In this document: positions 18,243 to 27,310 of the stretch, one piece after another
Layout of the letters: each line of letters opens with the position of its first letter
Numbering within the stretch: position 1 is the first letter of the stretch
NCBI GenBank assembly: GCA_018663505.1
Contig: JABJQG010000053.1
Coordinates: forward strand, 16,239-80,238
Origin: Pseudobdellovibrionaceae bacterium
GTDB taxonomy: Bacteria; Bdellovibrionota; Bdellovibrionia; Bdellovibrionales; UBA1609
Reading direction: 5' to 3'
DNA: 64,000 nt
Program-made: the position numbers and the translations under genes
Notes under the pieces: generated by a model
What the model was told of the DNA's origin: nothing
What the model saw: only the letters and a program-made list of their open reading frames with translations
The model's database searches: none

Positions 18243-18252
18243 GACCTAGGTC
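18243..18252. promoter_or_regulatory. Palindrome GACCTAGGTC, candidate operator (copy 2)
   Basis: Identical to 10650-10659 and located 73 bases before the porin start. On the minus strand the context is AAGACCTAGGTC-GAG-ACAAT-TATT, closely matching copy 1. Confidence 0.4.
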
Positions 18253-18462
18253 TTCTTTGGCAACCTTAAAAACACTAATCTAACAATAATCATGTGCTTT
18301 AGCTTAGCATTTACGCATTCTTTTAAACTTAGTGCCTCTGTGTTGATTTTTTAACCACCAGACTGCACTAAGGTGCAAATTCACTGAACTATTTATGATT
18401 TTAACGAAAGCTTTGTACTTCATATTCACTTTCCTGAATAATAAATACTCATAGGAGACAAT

Positions 18463-18846
18463 GTGGATCGAGAGCAGATATTGATTGTGGATGAAGATGA
18501 AGCTGTACATAAAGAACTTAGGGATCTCATCGCCTCAAAGTTTCAACTAGAATGTGAACACTGTTTTGATAAAGATGATGCCATAAGCTTGTGCAAAGAA
18601 GATGTTTACAAACTCATTATTGTGGATCCCCTACTTCCTAGCACTTATGACGGCGAAGACTTTATTAAGGAGCAACGCCAGTTTTATAGCATTAACGAAA
18701 AAACACCTATGATTTTATTTACTGAAGATATCGATTTTGTAAAACGGATCACCGAAACGTACCAAAACATTCACCCCGAGACAAAACAAGGGGCCTTTAG
18801 CAAAATACTAGCACCCATTGAACAGGCACTTAAAGAAAAACGCTAG
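18463..18846 (+). CDS. Stand-alone receiver (REC) domain protein
   Basis: A 127-residue single receiver domain. The acidic pocket is in IVDEDEA, the phosphoacceptor aspartate in IIVDPLLP (Asp55), a threonine in ILFTED (about 86), and the conserved lysine in FSKILAP. The spacer after Asp55 (LLPSTYDGEDF) differs from the usual MPxxDG but is compatible. It starts with GTG after ATAGGAGACAAT. No output domain and no adjacent kinase, so it acts in trans with an unknown partner. Confidence 0.78.
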   Translation: MDREQILIVDEDEAVHKELRDLIASKFQLECEHCFDKDDAISLCKEDVYKLIIVDPLLPSTYDGEDFIKEQRQFYSINEKTPMILFTEDIDFVKRITETYQNIHPETKQGAFSKILAPIEQALKEKR

Positions 18847-18999
18847 TGCAGCTACCCTAACAAAAAGGTCTGCTCAAACAAATTAATTAGTGCAATAAGA
18901 TACCGATGAAGAATGCAATATTCTGGACATAATCAAATGAGCTGGATTTTACTAAATAGCTCAAAAGTCTTACTGCCGTGATAATTCTGAACAGTTAAT

Positions 19000-19371
19000 T
19001 TAGTTTGGATTCGTGTCAGAACACCAAGTCATACTTACATCACCATACTGACAAGAGCGCTCCCACTGCTGCTCAAATTCGCCTCTATGCGACTGACAAC
19101 TAACACCGTCCACAATGGCCCATGCTGTACAGTTACTTCGTAAATTGTTGGGATTTATATTGTTACAAAATTTTTCCTGCCCACAGTTAAAACTGGGACT
19201 CTTGGGATGACAGGGCTCCTGACATTGCCGGCTCCATGCTTTGGCCTCTAGATCGGCAAAAGTACAAATGTCCTTATCCTGTAATGCCCATTCCGTACAT
19301 CGTGAAACCTCAAATGCTGCCCATATGTTAACGCTCATAATTATTGCTAAAACAGAAAAAAATATCTTCAT
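19000..19371 (-). CDS. Secreted cysteine-rich protein with two Cys-Trp repeats
   Basis: 123 residues: a signal peptide (1-18) and two related units, CTEWALQDKDIC...WSRQC and CTAWAIVDGVSC...WERSC, with extra cysteines between and after them (twelve in all in the mature part). The pattern C-x2-W followed by a paired aromatic-x3-C also occurs in the exported transglycosylase-like protein at 30226. A compact disulfide-rich extracytoplasmic domain is likely; function unknown. GGGGGATTTA precedes the ATG. Confidence 0.65.
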   Translation of the reverse strand: MKIFFSVLAIIMSVNIWAAFEVSRCTEWALQDKDICTFADLEAKAWSRQCQEPCHPKSPSFNCGQEKFCNNINPNNLRSNCTAWAIVDGVSCQSHRGEFEQQWERSCQYGDVSMTWCSDTNPN

Positions 19372-19561
19372 TAAATCCCCCCCAGGTTTGTTATTATATA
19401 TGAGGAATTCTCACTGAATTATATACAGCCTGCGTTAGTAGATACAATTTCTCTTTTAATGACTGCGGCTTAGATATGAATGTTTATTTTCGCTTTAAAA
19501 CTCACTAGACATGGAATTACTAAAATGATAACTTCTCGAGTTCATTGACCATTTTCTATGC

Positions 19562-19650
19562 GGAGAGGTGGCCGAGTGGTTGAAGGCGCACGCCTGGAAC
19601 GCGTGTGAGCTCAAAAGGCTCCCAGAGTTCGAATCTCTGTCTCTCCGCCA
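19562..19650 (+). tRNA. tRNA-Ser (anticodon GGA)
   Basis: A complete 89-nt class II tRNA with CCA encoded. Acceptor GGAGAGG pairs with TCTCTCC (one G-U), discriminator G; anticodon stem CACGC/GCGTG encloses loop CTGGAAC with anticodon GGA at 19596-19598; a long variable arm (GAGCTCAAAAGGCTC) marks serine; the T arm is CAGAG-TTCGAAT-CTCTG. It reads UCC and UCU codons. Confidence 0.97.
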
Positions 19651-19923
19651 TTTTTCCTTTTAACGCGAAAGCTTTCATTAGGGTGTCAGTCATCCTAAGT
19701 TTCAACGATTACGAATATATCTACAGATTTCCCAGGTAATTTTTCAGATATAAAAAACGCGACCACAAATTAAACTTTATAATATATAAGATGATTAAAT
19801 AGTTGAGTTAAATATCCAAGCTCACTCCCTGTATTTATTACATTTACCTGTTATTTCCCATTTTAGCTGATAATAACCTACTGCTTTGTTAACCTGGCTT
19901 TTCTATTTCATTATAGGGGGAAT

Positions 19924-20610
19924 ATGAAAAGATATGATTTCTTAATTCTAATAATAATCTTATTGACCTCACTCATTACACAAGCAACAGCTCTTCCTTC
20001 TGGTGAGATACAACATGATATAAAAATACTGGATGGGTCAGTTGCATTTTGCTTTGACAAGAATGATGCCTATGAGAACCGATCGGGAGTCTATTCTGGT
20101 ACAACACCTATGTTGGAAGTTGATGATAATATATTGATACTCACCATTAAAATTAAGTTTAGCCAATGCACCAACGATCTCGGAGATTACCAGTTTTCAC
20201 AAAAATCTCCGTATAAACAATTTTATTACAACTATCAATTACCAGGCTCTGGTGTAATTAACAAAACCCAAATCACTCCCAAATTTGTTAGCCTACGTAT
20301 TGGCAAGGATGGGCAGTACGCTGACTACTTTGAAAAAGCACTTGGACTTCAACCTAAGCAAATCCTAAGGCTTAAAATTCCTATGGAATATGTTTTAAAC
20401 AAGCAATCCTTTCAAAACTACAAAGCAGGTAAGGATATAATCAGCGAACTTGATTACTGGATTCACCGTATTATTCACTTTAAAAACCTAGATACTCAAT
20501 TTGAACAAACTGATATTAAACCTTACGGTATTCGTCGCATTCGTTTTGCAATTAAAAACATAAACGACGTTCAAGAGATATTTGTTAAATATGACCAAGC
20601 TCAGAGGTAA
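19924..20610 (+). CDS. Secreted protein of unknown function
   Basis: 228 residues with a strong signal peptide (5-24, cleavage after ATA or TALP) and a soluble mature part. It contains two cysteines (AFCFDK and SQCTND), a central GKDGQYADYFEKALGL stretch, and a basic C-terminus with RRIRFAIK. No domain recognised. TAGGGGGAAT precedes the ATG. It is a single-gene unit downstream of tRNA-Ser, and no integrase or attachment repeat was found beside that tRNA. Confidence 0.6.
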   Translation: MKRYDFLILIIILLTSLITQATALPSGEIQHDIKILDGSVAFCFDKNDAYENRSGVYSGTTPMLEVDDNILILTIKIKFSQCTNDLGDYQFSQKSPYKQFYYNYQLPGSGVINKTQITPKFVSLRIGKDGQYADYFEKALGLQPKQILRLKIPMEYVLNKQSFQNYKAGKDIISELDYWIHRIIHFKNLDTQFEQTDIKPYGIRRIRFAIKNINDVQEIFVKYDQAQR

Positions 20611-20806
20611 ATATTTAGAGTATTTTTTCGATGGCCCTTTAGATGAAAGCAGATATTGAATTAATAGCTAAGCAGTAGCAAAAAAACTCATTTTTCTGAA
20701 GTTCAAATCTAAGTAAATATCTATGATTAACTGCTACACCTCTTACCATAGCCAATAATTTACAATTATTATTGAACAAAAATCTGCCCTTATCTGGGGC
20801 TGTGGT

Positions 20807-20830
20807 CTATATTGCTAAATAGCAATATAG
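20807..20830 (-). terminator. Long perfect hairpin after the beta-helix-like gene
   Basis: CTATATTGCT and AGCAATATAG form ten perfect pairs over an AAAT loop; GGGCT (20797-20801) and AGCCC (20829-20833) extend the structure imperfectly. It touches the stop codon of the minus-strand gene. There is no adjacent T run, so termination strength is uncertain. Confidence 0.5.
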
Positions 20831-20832
20831 CC

Positions 20833-22068
20833 CTACTCTCCTTCTTTTGATGGACAATAATTGTTATAGGCTGCTTTTAGGTTGCTATAAAATTCACTCA
20901 TATCATCATGAGTAGCAAAGGCTAACCCTACTTTTACTTTTTTATCTCTAAAATAGGCAAGAGCTCCTCTTTGGTCATAATTGTAACTCAGCTTATCATT
21001 CTCAAAGTGTTTATCGTTAAAACTGACTTCTTCCGCCGCAATGGCCATGTAGTAAGCCTTAACTTTCGTTACATTTTCATTACTGTAATATCTTTCGGCA
21101 CGGGCATAGTGCTCCCCAATATAATCATCAAGGCTCTTTAAGGATGCATCTTGAGCTTTTATAGTATTAAATGAAGATCTGTCTTGGTAACTCAAATTAT
21201 CAGTTTTCATAAGCACACTTAAGTTTGGCTTATATATTTTAGTGTCATAACGTAGGTTGGTTTTAACCTTTTTAGTAAGATTGCCATGTTGATCTTTACC
21301 ATAAAAGTAAACAGTACACGGGTCTTCGCTTGAAATTTTCATGCGGGCCACTCCTGAGCTCTTTACCCATATACTGCTTGCAGTATACTCCAACCTCAAT
21401 GCTCCCACACCATAGCCATGTAAGCTATCTTTTGCTTTTGTTAAATAGGCCCTGGCTTTTCTACGTTTTTCTTTAATTTTTTCAGATTTAGCATTTTGCC
21501 TTTGATCTTTTTCTGCTTGAGCTTGCTGATTTCGAGCTCTTTGCCGTCTTTTACTCTCAGCTCGGCGCTCAGCTAGTTTAGCTTGATGTTGAGCATCCAG
21601 GTCAGCTTGAGAAAATTCAGGAGCATAATGCTTTCCTTGAGTTAAAATTTCATCTTGAGATTTGTACCACCCCGAAAGTTTTGCCTCTCCGCGAATCTCA
21701 GAATTCACAACTTGTACTTGATCCTGAATGCGAGCTGATCCATGAACTTGTGATTCTCCAAGAATAACAGCATTCCCTTTAATTATTGCTCGTCCGTAGA
21801 CCTCAGCATTTCCCTTAATCACTACACGGCCAAGCACTCGTGCACGATCATACAATTGCCCATTTTCACAAACAGCCGCTGTTTTTGCTAAAAATAGGTC
21901 GTCATTGTCATCAACATACGCCGTGTGTGCCACAAACCCACCTTGTTGAGGATTTCTTCTGCGATAATTAGTATAATAATAGCCTTCTTCTCCTGGACAA
22001 AGTGAACTGGTGGCGGCAAAAACCTCCTGAACCATTAAAACAATTAAAATCAATAATATGTGCTTCAT
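20833..22068 (-). CDS. Exported protein with hexapeptide-like (left-handed beta-helix) region
   Basis: About 411 residues. After the signal peptide (MKHILLILIVLMVQEVFA), residues roughly 65-130 show hexapeptide-like repeats: ARVLGRVVIKGNAEVYGRA, IIKGNAVILGESQVHGSA, RIQDQVQVVNSEIRGEAKLS, as in bactofilin- or LbetaH-type folds. An Arg/Lys/Ala/Gln-rich coiled-coil segment follows (about 165-220), then a C-terminal soluble domain of unknown type. Extracytoplasmic location makes an acyltransferase role unlikely; a structural role is inferred. ATG 22068 is chosen because AAGGATACT lies before it. Confidence 0.65.
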   Translation of the reverse strand: MKHILLILIVLMVQEVFAATSSLCPGEEGYYYTNYRRRNPQQGGFVAHTAYVDDNDDLFLAKTAAVCENGQLYDRARVLGRVVIKGNAEVYGRAIIKGNAVILGESQVHGSARIQDQVQVVNSEIRGEAKLSGWYKSQDEILTQGKHYAPEFSQADLDAQHQAKLAERRAESKRRQRARNQQAQAEKDQRQNAKSEKIKEKRRKARAYLTKAKDSLHGYGVGALRLEYTASSIWVKSSGVARMKISSEDPCTVYFYGKDQHGNLTKKVKTNLRYDTKIYKPNLSVLMKTDNLSYQDRSSFNTIKAQDASLKSLDDYIGEHYARAERYYSNENVTKVKAYYMAIAAEEVSFNDKHFENDKLSYNYDQRGALAYFRDKKVKVGLAFATHDDMSEFYSNLKAAYNNYCPSKEGE

Positions 22069-22357
22069 ATTTAGTATCCTTACTGTGAACAAATAATAGA
22101 AAAACAATACGGATTATATCACACATACTTTAAGAATCTTAAAAAATTCATTAAAATGAAAAAAAGGTAAAAAAAACGGTTTCCATTTCAAAAAAATACA
22201 CTGTCACCTCCAGTAAGTGAATGTTGAATGCCAGAGCACCTGCTAGCCACTTTAGTGCAACTCATATATAGCTGTAGAAGTGACCAATGCTGACTCTGAT
22301 GCTGGCCTATATCAGCCTAAAATGGTTTAAACGGTACTTTTATTTTAGCCTCTAAAA

Positions 22358-23008
22358 TTACAACTTATTCTGGGGAAGATTCTTGTTTAGTAATAAACCA
22401 GCCCCGAGCAGCGTGGCCTTATAATAAGAATTACAATGTTTATAATCCTTAAGTGAGACCATGCGCACCACCGTTCCAATAATTAGGTTTTGGATAGACA
22501 TCGCTGTTGCCTCCACATTACCATTTTTTTTTAATTTAATACTTGTAGATAGGATAGTTTTAAATCGTTCAAGACCTGTTTTTAAAAGATGTGAGTTAAT
22601 TTTATAAAACTCATCATTCACACCCGCTAGATGGTAGACTATTAAAAAGAAATTTGCAGCCTGAGGGTGCGCTAAAAGCCACTGGAATGTACCTTGAATT
22701 ACTGCCGCAACTTTTTCTTCTAAATCCATTTTCCCATCTAGGGCCTGCAACGTGAACTCTTGTCCCTGCCTTCCTAAAACTGAAAATAACTCTAATAATA
22801 TTTCATCAGTATTTTTAAAATGATAAATAATAAGTGATTTAGCCATCCCTGTTGCTCTGGAAATTTCTGAAATACTTAGCTTTTTAACTCCATGACTTAC
22901 AACTATGTTTAGAGCCGATTCTAATATTAATATTTTTTTTGTCTCTGCTTTGGAAAGAGGGGTTTGGAGAAAACGACCCCAGGCTAAAGATTTTGGAACT
23001 TTTATCAT
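22358..23008 (-). CDS. TetR-family transcriptional regulator
   Basis: 216 residues with an N-terminal helix-turn-helix: LILESALNIVVSHGVKKLSI, then SEISRATGMAKSLIIYHFKN, the standard TetR pattern. The C-terminal ligand domain is variable and does not indicate the effector. AAGGAGACTAAA precedes ATG 23008, which rules out the upstream TTG. It probably represses itself or the divergent lipoprotein gene at 23211; the 200-base intergenic region between them would hold the operator, though I see no clear palindrome. Confidence 0.9.
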   Translation of the reverse strand: MIKVPKSLAWGRFLQTPLSKAETKKILILESALNIVVSHGVKKLSISEISRATGMAKSLIIYHFKNTDEILLELFSVLGRQGQEFTLQALDGKMDLEEKVAAVIQGTFQWLLAHPQAANFFLIVYHLAGVNDEFYKINSHLLKTGLERFKTILSTSIKLKKNGNVEATAMSIQNLIIGTVVRMVSLKDYKHCNSYYKATLLGAGLLLNKNLPQNKL

Positions 23009-23210
23009 TTTAGTCTCCTTCAATTACTTATGCTGAACCCTCATCATAAGTATTTCTAAATTCTCTTTCAGTATAAATATAAACACTGTATAAATTTTAC
23101 AATATTATGACGAATGTTAGATAAAACATTACAACTGATCTAAAAAATGCGACGAAAGTCATAATTGAGGCTTAGCTCAATTAATAGACAAAAAATACCT
23201 GGAGGTAAAT

Positions 23211-23768
23211 ATGAAAAAGAGTATATTAATCGGAATGGCTATCATGGGATTAACACTAGCTTCTTGTGCAAAGAAAACTCATCATCCCACAACAGTAAAA
23301 GAAGATCCTGTAGCAAAACAAGATCCAGAAAAGAGTCAGGAGGAGCCTGAGACCAATATCATTAACAAAGTTAAGGATCCTGTTTATATGCAAATCCCAG
23401 GTATTAGTTACTTGTGTACTTACCAAGAATTTTATTTAGATGAGCCAGTTGGAGAACCTCAGCAAATGGCTTTAGCCCTTCTTGAGGGAAAAATAACATT
23501 TTATTTAGGCAATGAAGATTTAACCGACTTTCAGCAACTTAATCTTTTTGAGTCAAATGAAATAGTTATTACCGAATTAGACTTAACCCAGGACCATAAT
23601 AAGAGATATTTTAAAGCTAAAAGAAAAATTCAAATCACTGAACATCGAAAATATGATTTTCGCTTTAAGTTTTCAAGAAGACGGAATGCTGGAAGATTAG
23701 AGATTAATGGCAAACAGGCGTTTAAAGCTAATAACTGTATTGATTTAACTAGTGATATGACTCTATAG
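23211..23768 (+). CDS. Lipoprotein of unknown function
   Basis: A 185-residue lipoprotein with lipobox LASC (Cys19), a His/Lys/Pro/Glu-rich linker (20-55) and a mostly beta C-terminal domain ending ANNCIDLTSDMTL. TGGAGGTAA precedes the ATG. No family recognised. Its last 80 bases are duplicated 1.7 kb downstream as a broken copy (25406-25487). It is divergent from the TetR gene and may be its target. Confidence 0.7.
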   Translation: MKKSILIGMAIMGLTLASCAKKTHHPTTVKEDPVAKQDPEKSQEEPETNIINKVKDPVYMQIPGISYLCTYQEFYLDEPVGEPQQMALALLEGKITFYLGNEDLTDFQQLNLFESNEIVITELDLTQDHNKRYFKAKRKIQITEHRKYDFRFKFSRRRNAGRLEINGKQAFKANNCIDLTSDMTL

Positions 23769-23798
23769 ATTTAATGGTTTTCCATTAGGAGGTCTTTA

Positions 23799-23817
23799 TC
23801 ATATGTCACACATATGA
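23799..23817. terminator. Small hairpin between convergent genes
   Basis: TCATATG-TCACA-CATATGA, a perfect 7-bp inverted repeat in the 51-base gap between the lipoprotein gene and paralogue A. There is no T run; the corresponding position in the duplicate is degraded. Confidence 0.3.
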
Positions 23818-23819
23818 CT

Positions 23820-25223
23820 TTACAAAATAGAGGCCTTTGAAAATATATTTTTGCAAGCACTACTGGTTGAACTGTAATTTATTGTATTTAAGTAGAACAT
23901 GTCATATGTGTCTGGGTAGACTAAATGTGAGGATCCTGAGGGATCCCTTAGATGGAACTGCCCTGGATATTTTTTACGAAAATCAGGATCCCCCTTCTGT
24001 CTTTTTTCAACTGCTTCAACTATTCTTTTGGGTAAGCTTTTAGCATCTATGTATTGAATATCCTTATCAGAGAGTTTCTTGCGATCTATCCTTATAGGTC
24101 TACGGAAAGGATAACTTTTTAGAGTTTTAAACACCTGGCTCTGCATATGGATCTCATTAAATTTCCTAGCAGAAATAGCAAGGATGTACTCTCCACTTTT
24201 TTTTAGATCCTGAGGATAGAATTCAACATGAAACCCTAAGGTCTTAAAAAGTCTTTTTCCCACGGCATCTGTATGTGCGTACAGAGTGGTTTCTAGCAAG
24301 TCTGCATATTGTAGATGCTGAGCCAATGTCGCTACCATTTCAGTAAAACTAACAGCACTTTTGTGTGCCTCCCTACCAAAACGCTTTATCTCAACCACTC
24401 TACGCTGATTGAATGATCTTCCTTTTAATTTTATCTGCGGAAACTCAACCTCAATTGGAATTCTGGCGTCTAGAAACAATCTATTTGGTGACCCATCTAT
24501 AGTTAAAAATCCGGCCATAAACTCTTTTGTAACTAGGTCCGAATAAATAAAGAAAAACATTCTTTCAAAGGGTAAAATTTTATTCTCAGATTCAATCTGT
24601 TCAATAAAATTTTCAGAGAATACTTTACGAGATTTATGCTCTTGCTGTTGTTTAAAGATTTTTGTAATTTCATTTAGAGCAAAATTTATAGTAGAAGCAT
24701 GCCAACTGTGCATGGTTTTTAAGACCGATGCTCCACCGTCACCAAAACTTATATTCGCACTATTTTTAGGTGCAAAATGAGCTTCTTTTTTAGGTAATTT
24801 GCGTTTTATCTTTTTGGACCATGGGAAGGTAAAACTTTCCATTTTAACCTTTGATAGATCTATCTCGGTATATCCGCTTTCAGCCAAAATAGTTTTCCTC
24901 TCATCATAATTTTTATCATATAGCATATTTAAACCATTCCAAATAGGTGCACCATATTTTGGATTAGTAGACATTTCATTGACTACACCTAAACTTTCAG
25001 TTTCTGTTGGAGTAAAGGAGTGGTATAAGGGATTTGTTGTGCTTGTTGGTAAAATGGCACCTACCCTGGTGAGTACTGGAACCCCCTTTATTTCTAGGGT
25101 GAAGGACTCTTTCTCTCTAGAGTTATTGAAATTCACCATCTCAACTGATGAAATACGTTGACCTTTTTCAGCAGAAAAAGCCAATGGAGAAGTCAGACAA
25201 AATATAAAAATCAATAATTTCAT
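23820..25223 (-). CDS. Exported protein, tandem paralogue A, GNAT-like C-terminal part
   Basis: About 467 residues with a signal peptide (MKLLIFIFCLTSPLAFSA). The N-terminal part (GVPVLTRVGAILPT) and middle are of unknown type. Residues about 270-370 contain VEIKRFGREAHKSAVSFTEM followed by LLETTLYAHTDAVGKRLFKTLGFHVEFYP, which resembles the end of an N-acetyltransferase (GNAT) or autoinducer-synthase fold; this is inference from pattern only. The protein at 25539 is its tandem duplicate. The ATG at 25223 gives the signal peptide shared with the duplicate; an ATG six codons upstream is possible. Confidence 0.65.
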   Translation of the reverse strand: MKLLIFIFCLTSPLAFSAEKGQRISSVEMVNFNNSREKESFTLEIKGVPVLTRVGAILPTSTTNPLYHSFTPTETESLGVVNEMSTNPKYGAPIWNGLNMLYDKNYDERKTILAESGYTEIDLSKVKMESFTFPWSKKIKRKLPKKEAHFAPKNSANISFGDGGASVLKTMHSWHASTINFALNEITKIFKQQQEHKSRKVFSENFIEQIESENKILPFERMFFFIYSDLVTKEFMAGFLTIDGSPNRLFLDARIPIEVEFPQIKLKGRSFNQRRVVEIKRFGREAHKSAVSFTEMVATLAQHLQYADLLETTLYAHTDAVGKRLFKTLGFHVEFYPQDLKKSGEYILAISARKFNEIHMQSQVFKTLKSYPFRRPIRIDRKKLSDKDIQYIDAKSLPKRIVEAVEKRQKGDPDFRKKYPGQFHLRDPSGSSHLVYPDTYDMFYLNTINYSSTSSACKNIFSKASIL

Positions 25224-25405
25224 AGAGATATTTAAATACATATTGCAGGTGTTGTTTTATCACCAAAGAGAGAACGGTTAGTGGGTTATTATTGTTAAAA
25301 ACAATTATATCATGGGTTGCTGAGGCCTCTGGATATTTTTAGGTATATTGAAAATAAGTAATTATACGACATAAATTGCAAAAAAAATACAATACTTTGA
25401 CCTTG

Positions 25406-25487
25406 TGCTGGAAAATTAGAAATCAATATCAAACAGGTGTTTAAAGTAAACAACTGAGTTGATTTAAATAGTGAAAATACTTTTTAG
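25406..25487 (+). pseudogene. Relict 3' end of the duplicated lipoprotein gene
   Basis: The 26 codons align with the last codons of the lipoprotein gene at 23211-23768 (AGRLEINGKQAFKANNCIDL in the intact gene, AGKLEINIKQVFKVNN-stop in the relict). The TGT cysteine codon has become TGA. It marks the join of the tandem duplication and has no start or upstream part. Confidence 0.85.
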
Positions 25488-25538
25488 ATTTGATAGCTTT
25501 TCATTTGGTGGTCTTTATCATATACATCAAATGTGGTG

Positions 25539-26879
25539 TTACAACACGGAGGCCTTTGAAAATATTTTTTTACAAGCATTCTTACTGGCTGAACTGTAAT
25601 TTATTGTATCTAAATAAAACATATCATATGAGTTTTCATAGACTAAATTTGAGGATCCTGAGGGATCCAGTAAGTAGAATTTCCCTGGATATTTTTTTCG
25701 AAAGCCTAAATCCCTTTTCTGTTTTTCCTCAACGGCTTCAACAATTCTATTGGGTAGGCTTTGAGTATCAAAGTATTTGATCTCCTTATCAGGGAGTGCA
25801 GTACGATCAAGATTTAAAGGTCTACGAAAAGGATACTTTTTTAGAGTTTTAAAAACCTGGCTCCGCATATGGATCTCATTAAATCTCCAAGCAGACATTT
25901 CAAGGATGTATTCTCCATTTTTTTTAAGATCCTCAGGGTAGAATTCAACATGAAACCCCAAGGTCTTAAAAAGTCTTTTTCCGGCGGCATCTGTATGTGC
26001 GTACAGAGTGGTTTCTAGCAAGTCTGCATATTCTAGATGTTGAGCCAATGTCGCTACCATTTCAGTAAAGTTAACAGCACTCTTATGTGGTTCACGACCA
26101 AAACGTTTTATCTCAACAACTCTCTGCTCGTTTATAGCTCTTCCACTTAATCTTAAGTGCGGAAATTCAACCTCAATTGGAATACGATTATCTGATAATA
26201 TTCTGTGTGGTGACCCATCTATGGTAAGGAAACCAGCCATAAACTCATTTGTAACAAGGTCTGAATAAATAAAGAAAAGCATCCTTTCAAAGGGTAAAAC
26301 TCTATTTTCCGATTCAATCTGTTTTATAAATTTCTCAGAGAATACTGTGCGTGCTTTATTCTCTTTTTGCTGTTTAAAAATATTGGTAATTTCACTTAGA
26401 GCATTGTTGACCAAAGATCCATACCATTTATAAATAGTCTTTGCGCTATCATATTTAATATTTGTTATCTCTCCGTATTTATACAGAGCAAAGTGCGAAT
26501 CTGGTTTTGGCTGCATCCATGAAGGCCAAGCAATAGTATTAACTTTAGCTCTTCTCTTTTCTCGATTTTGTTCATTTAGCACATTTAAACTAGTCCAAAT
26601 AGGCGCACCATATTTTGGGTTTATAGAAGTCTCATGTACTACGCCAAGAGTTTCAGGATCTGTTGGAGTAAAGGGGGATTGGCTCAAATCTAATATGCCT
26701 GTTGGTAAAATAGCACCTACCCTGGTGAGTACTGGAACCCCCTTTATTTCTAGGTTGAATGATTCTTCAGTTATAGAGTTATTGATATTAACCATCTTAA
26801 CTGATGAAATTCGTTGACCTTTTTCAGCAGACAAAACCATTCGAGAGATCAAGCAAAATATTAAGATTATTAACTTCAT
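25539..26879 (-). CDS. Exported protein, tandem paralogue B, GNAT-like C-terminal part
   Basis: About 446 residues, paralogous to the protein at 23820 over its full length with the same signal peptide pattern (MKLIILIFCLISRMVLSA) and the shared start EKGQRISSVKMVNINNS. The region VEIKRFGREPHKSAVNFTEM to YADLLETTLYAHTDAAGKRLF is nearly identical, while residues about 105-150 differ strongly and include deletions. The selective conservation of the C-terminal half points to that part as the functional core. Function unknown. ATG 26879 is chosen over a TTG four codons upstream. Confidence 0.65.
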   Translation of the reverse strand: MKLIILIFCLISRMVLSAEKGQRISSVKMVNINNSITEESFNLEIKGVPVLTRVGAILPTGILDLSQSPFTPTDPETLGVVHETSINPKYGAPIWTSLNVLNEQNREKRRAKVNTIAWPSWMQPKPDSHFALYKYGEITNIKYDSAKTIYKWYGSLVNNALSEITNIFKQQKENKARTVFSEKFIKQIESENRVLPFERMLFFIYSDLVTNEFMAGFLTIDGSPHRILSDNRIPIEVEFPHLRLSGRAINEQRVVEIKRFGREPHKSAVNFTEMVATLAQHLEYADLLETTLYAHTDAAGKRLFKTLGFHVEFYPEDLKKNGEYILEMSAWRFNEIHMRSQVFKTLKKYPFRRPLNLDRTALPDKEIKYFDTQSLPNRIVEAVEEKQKRDLGFRKKYPGKFYLLDPSGSSNLVYENSYDMFYLDTINYSSASKNACKKIFSKASVL

Positions 26880-27151
26880 AAACAAATTCAACTACATATA
26901 GCCGATGTTGTGTAAACTTCCAAAAAGTAGAAGGTTAACTGGTTATTTTGGTTTTTTATAATTTAATGATTATATCATGGGTTTCTGATTCCTCTGGAAA
27001 TTATTAGACAAATTGAAAAGATGTCATTAAATTACAAATATTTCTAAACAAAGCACAATACTTTGACCTTATCATTTGCCTTTAATGCTCTGATTTTCGT
27101 GTGTTTTTACCTCAGGGAATCGGTTAAATTAAAACTCAAAGTACTTCAATA
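26880..27151. other. Intergenic region upstream of paralogue B
   Basis: The first 190 bases are the upstream half of duplication unit B, including the block TTATATCATGGG shared with the region before paralogue A, so the promoter was copied with the gene. The remainder up to 27151 holds nothing recognisable. Confidence 0.5.
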
Positions 27152-27310
27152 CTAAAATAAATTAATTGGTGGCTCTGGTAGATCAAAATACTGATATCCA
27201 CCCCCTATATCTAAAACCACATTCGACCCATTTGTTCCAAATGGTCCGATTTTATCACCATAACCTACCGAAGCATGAATACGGCCCAAACTTCTGAATT
27301 GGTTTATCTT
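27152..27310 (-). pseudogene. Coding-like remnant in frame after the kinase stop codon
   Basis: Immediately after the TAG of the histidine kinase (27311-27313) the same frame stays open for 52 more codons to a TAG at 27152. The deduced peptide includes LGRIHASVGYGDKIGPFGTN, then GSNVVLDIGGGYQYFDLPEP and PINLF. The Gly-rich, protein-like composition is unlike random AT-rich DNA. It may be the tail of a lost gene or a read-through extension. A TTG inside could start a 46-residue peptide, but no binding site is seen. Confidence 0.4.

Larger units (their letters stand above)
23687..27070. repeat. Tandem duplication of about 1.7 kb
   Basis: Unit A (about 23687-25404) and unit B (about 25406-27070) align end to end. 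Each holds the last 80 bases of a lipoprotein gene, a short spacer with GGTCTTTATCATAT, a minus-strand gene of about 450 codons, its upstream region, and the end sequence ACAATACTTTGACCTT. The copies have diverged and carry small insertions and deletions. The junction lies at about 25405. Confidence 0.85.

Noticed and set aside
19562..20610. Possible integration site at tRNA-Ser
   Set aside because: tRNA genes are common attachment sites, but no integrase gene and no repeat of the tRNA 3' end were found nearby.
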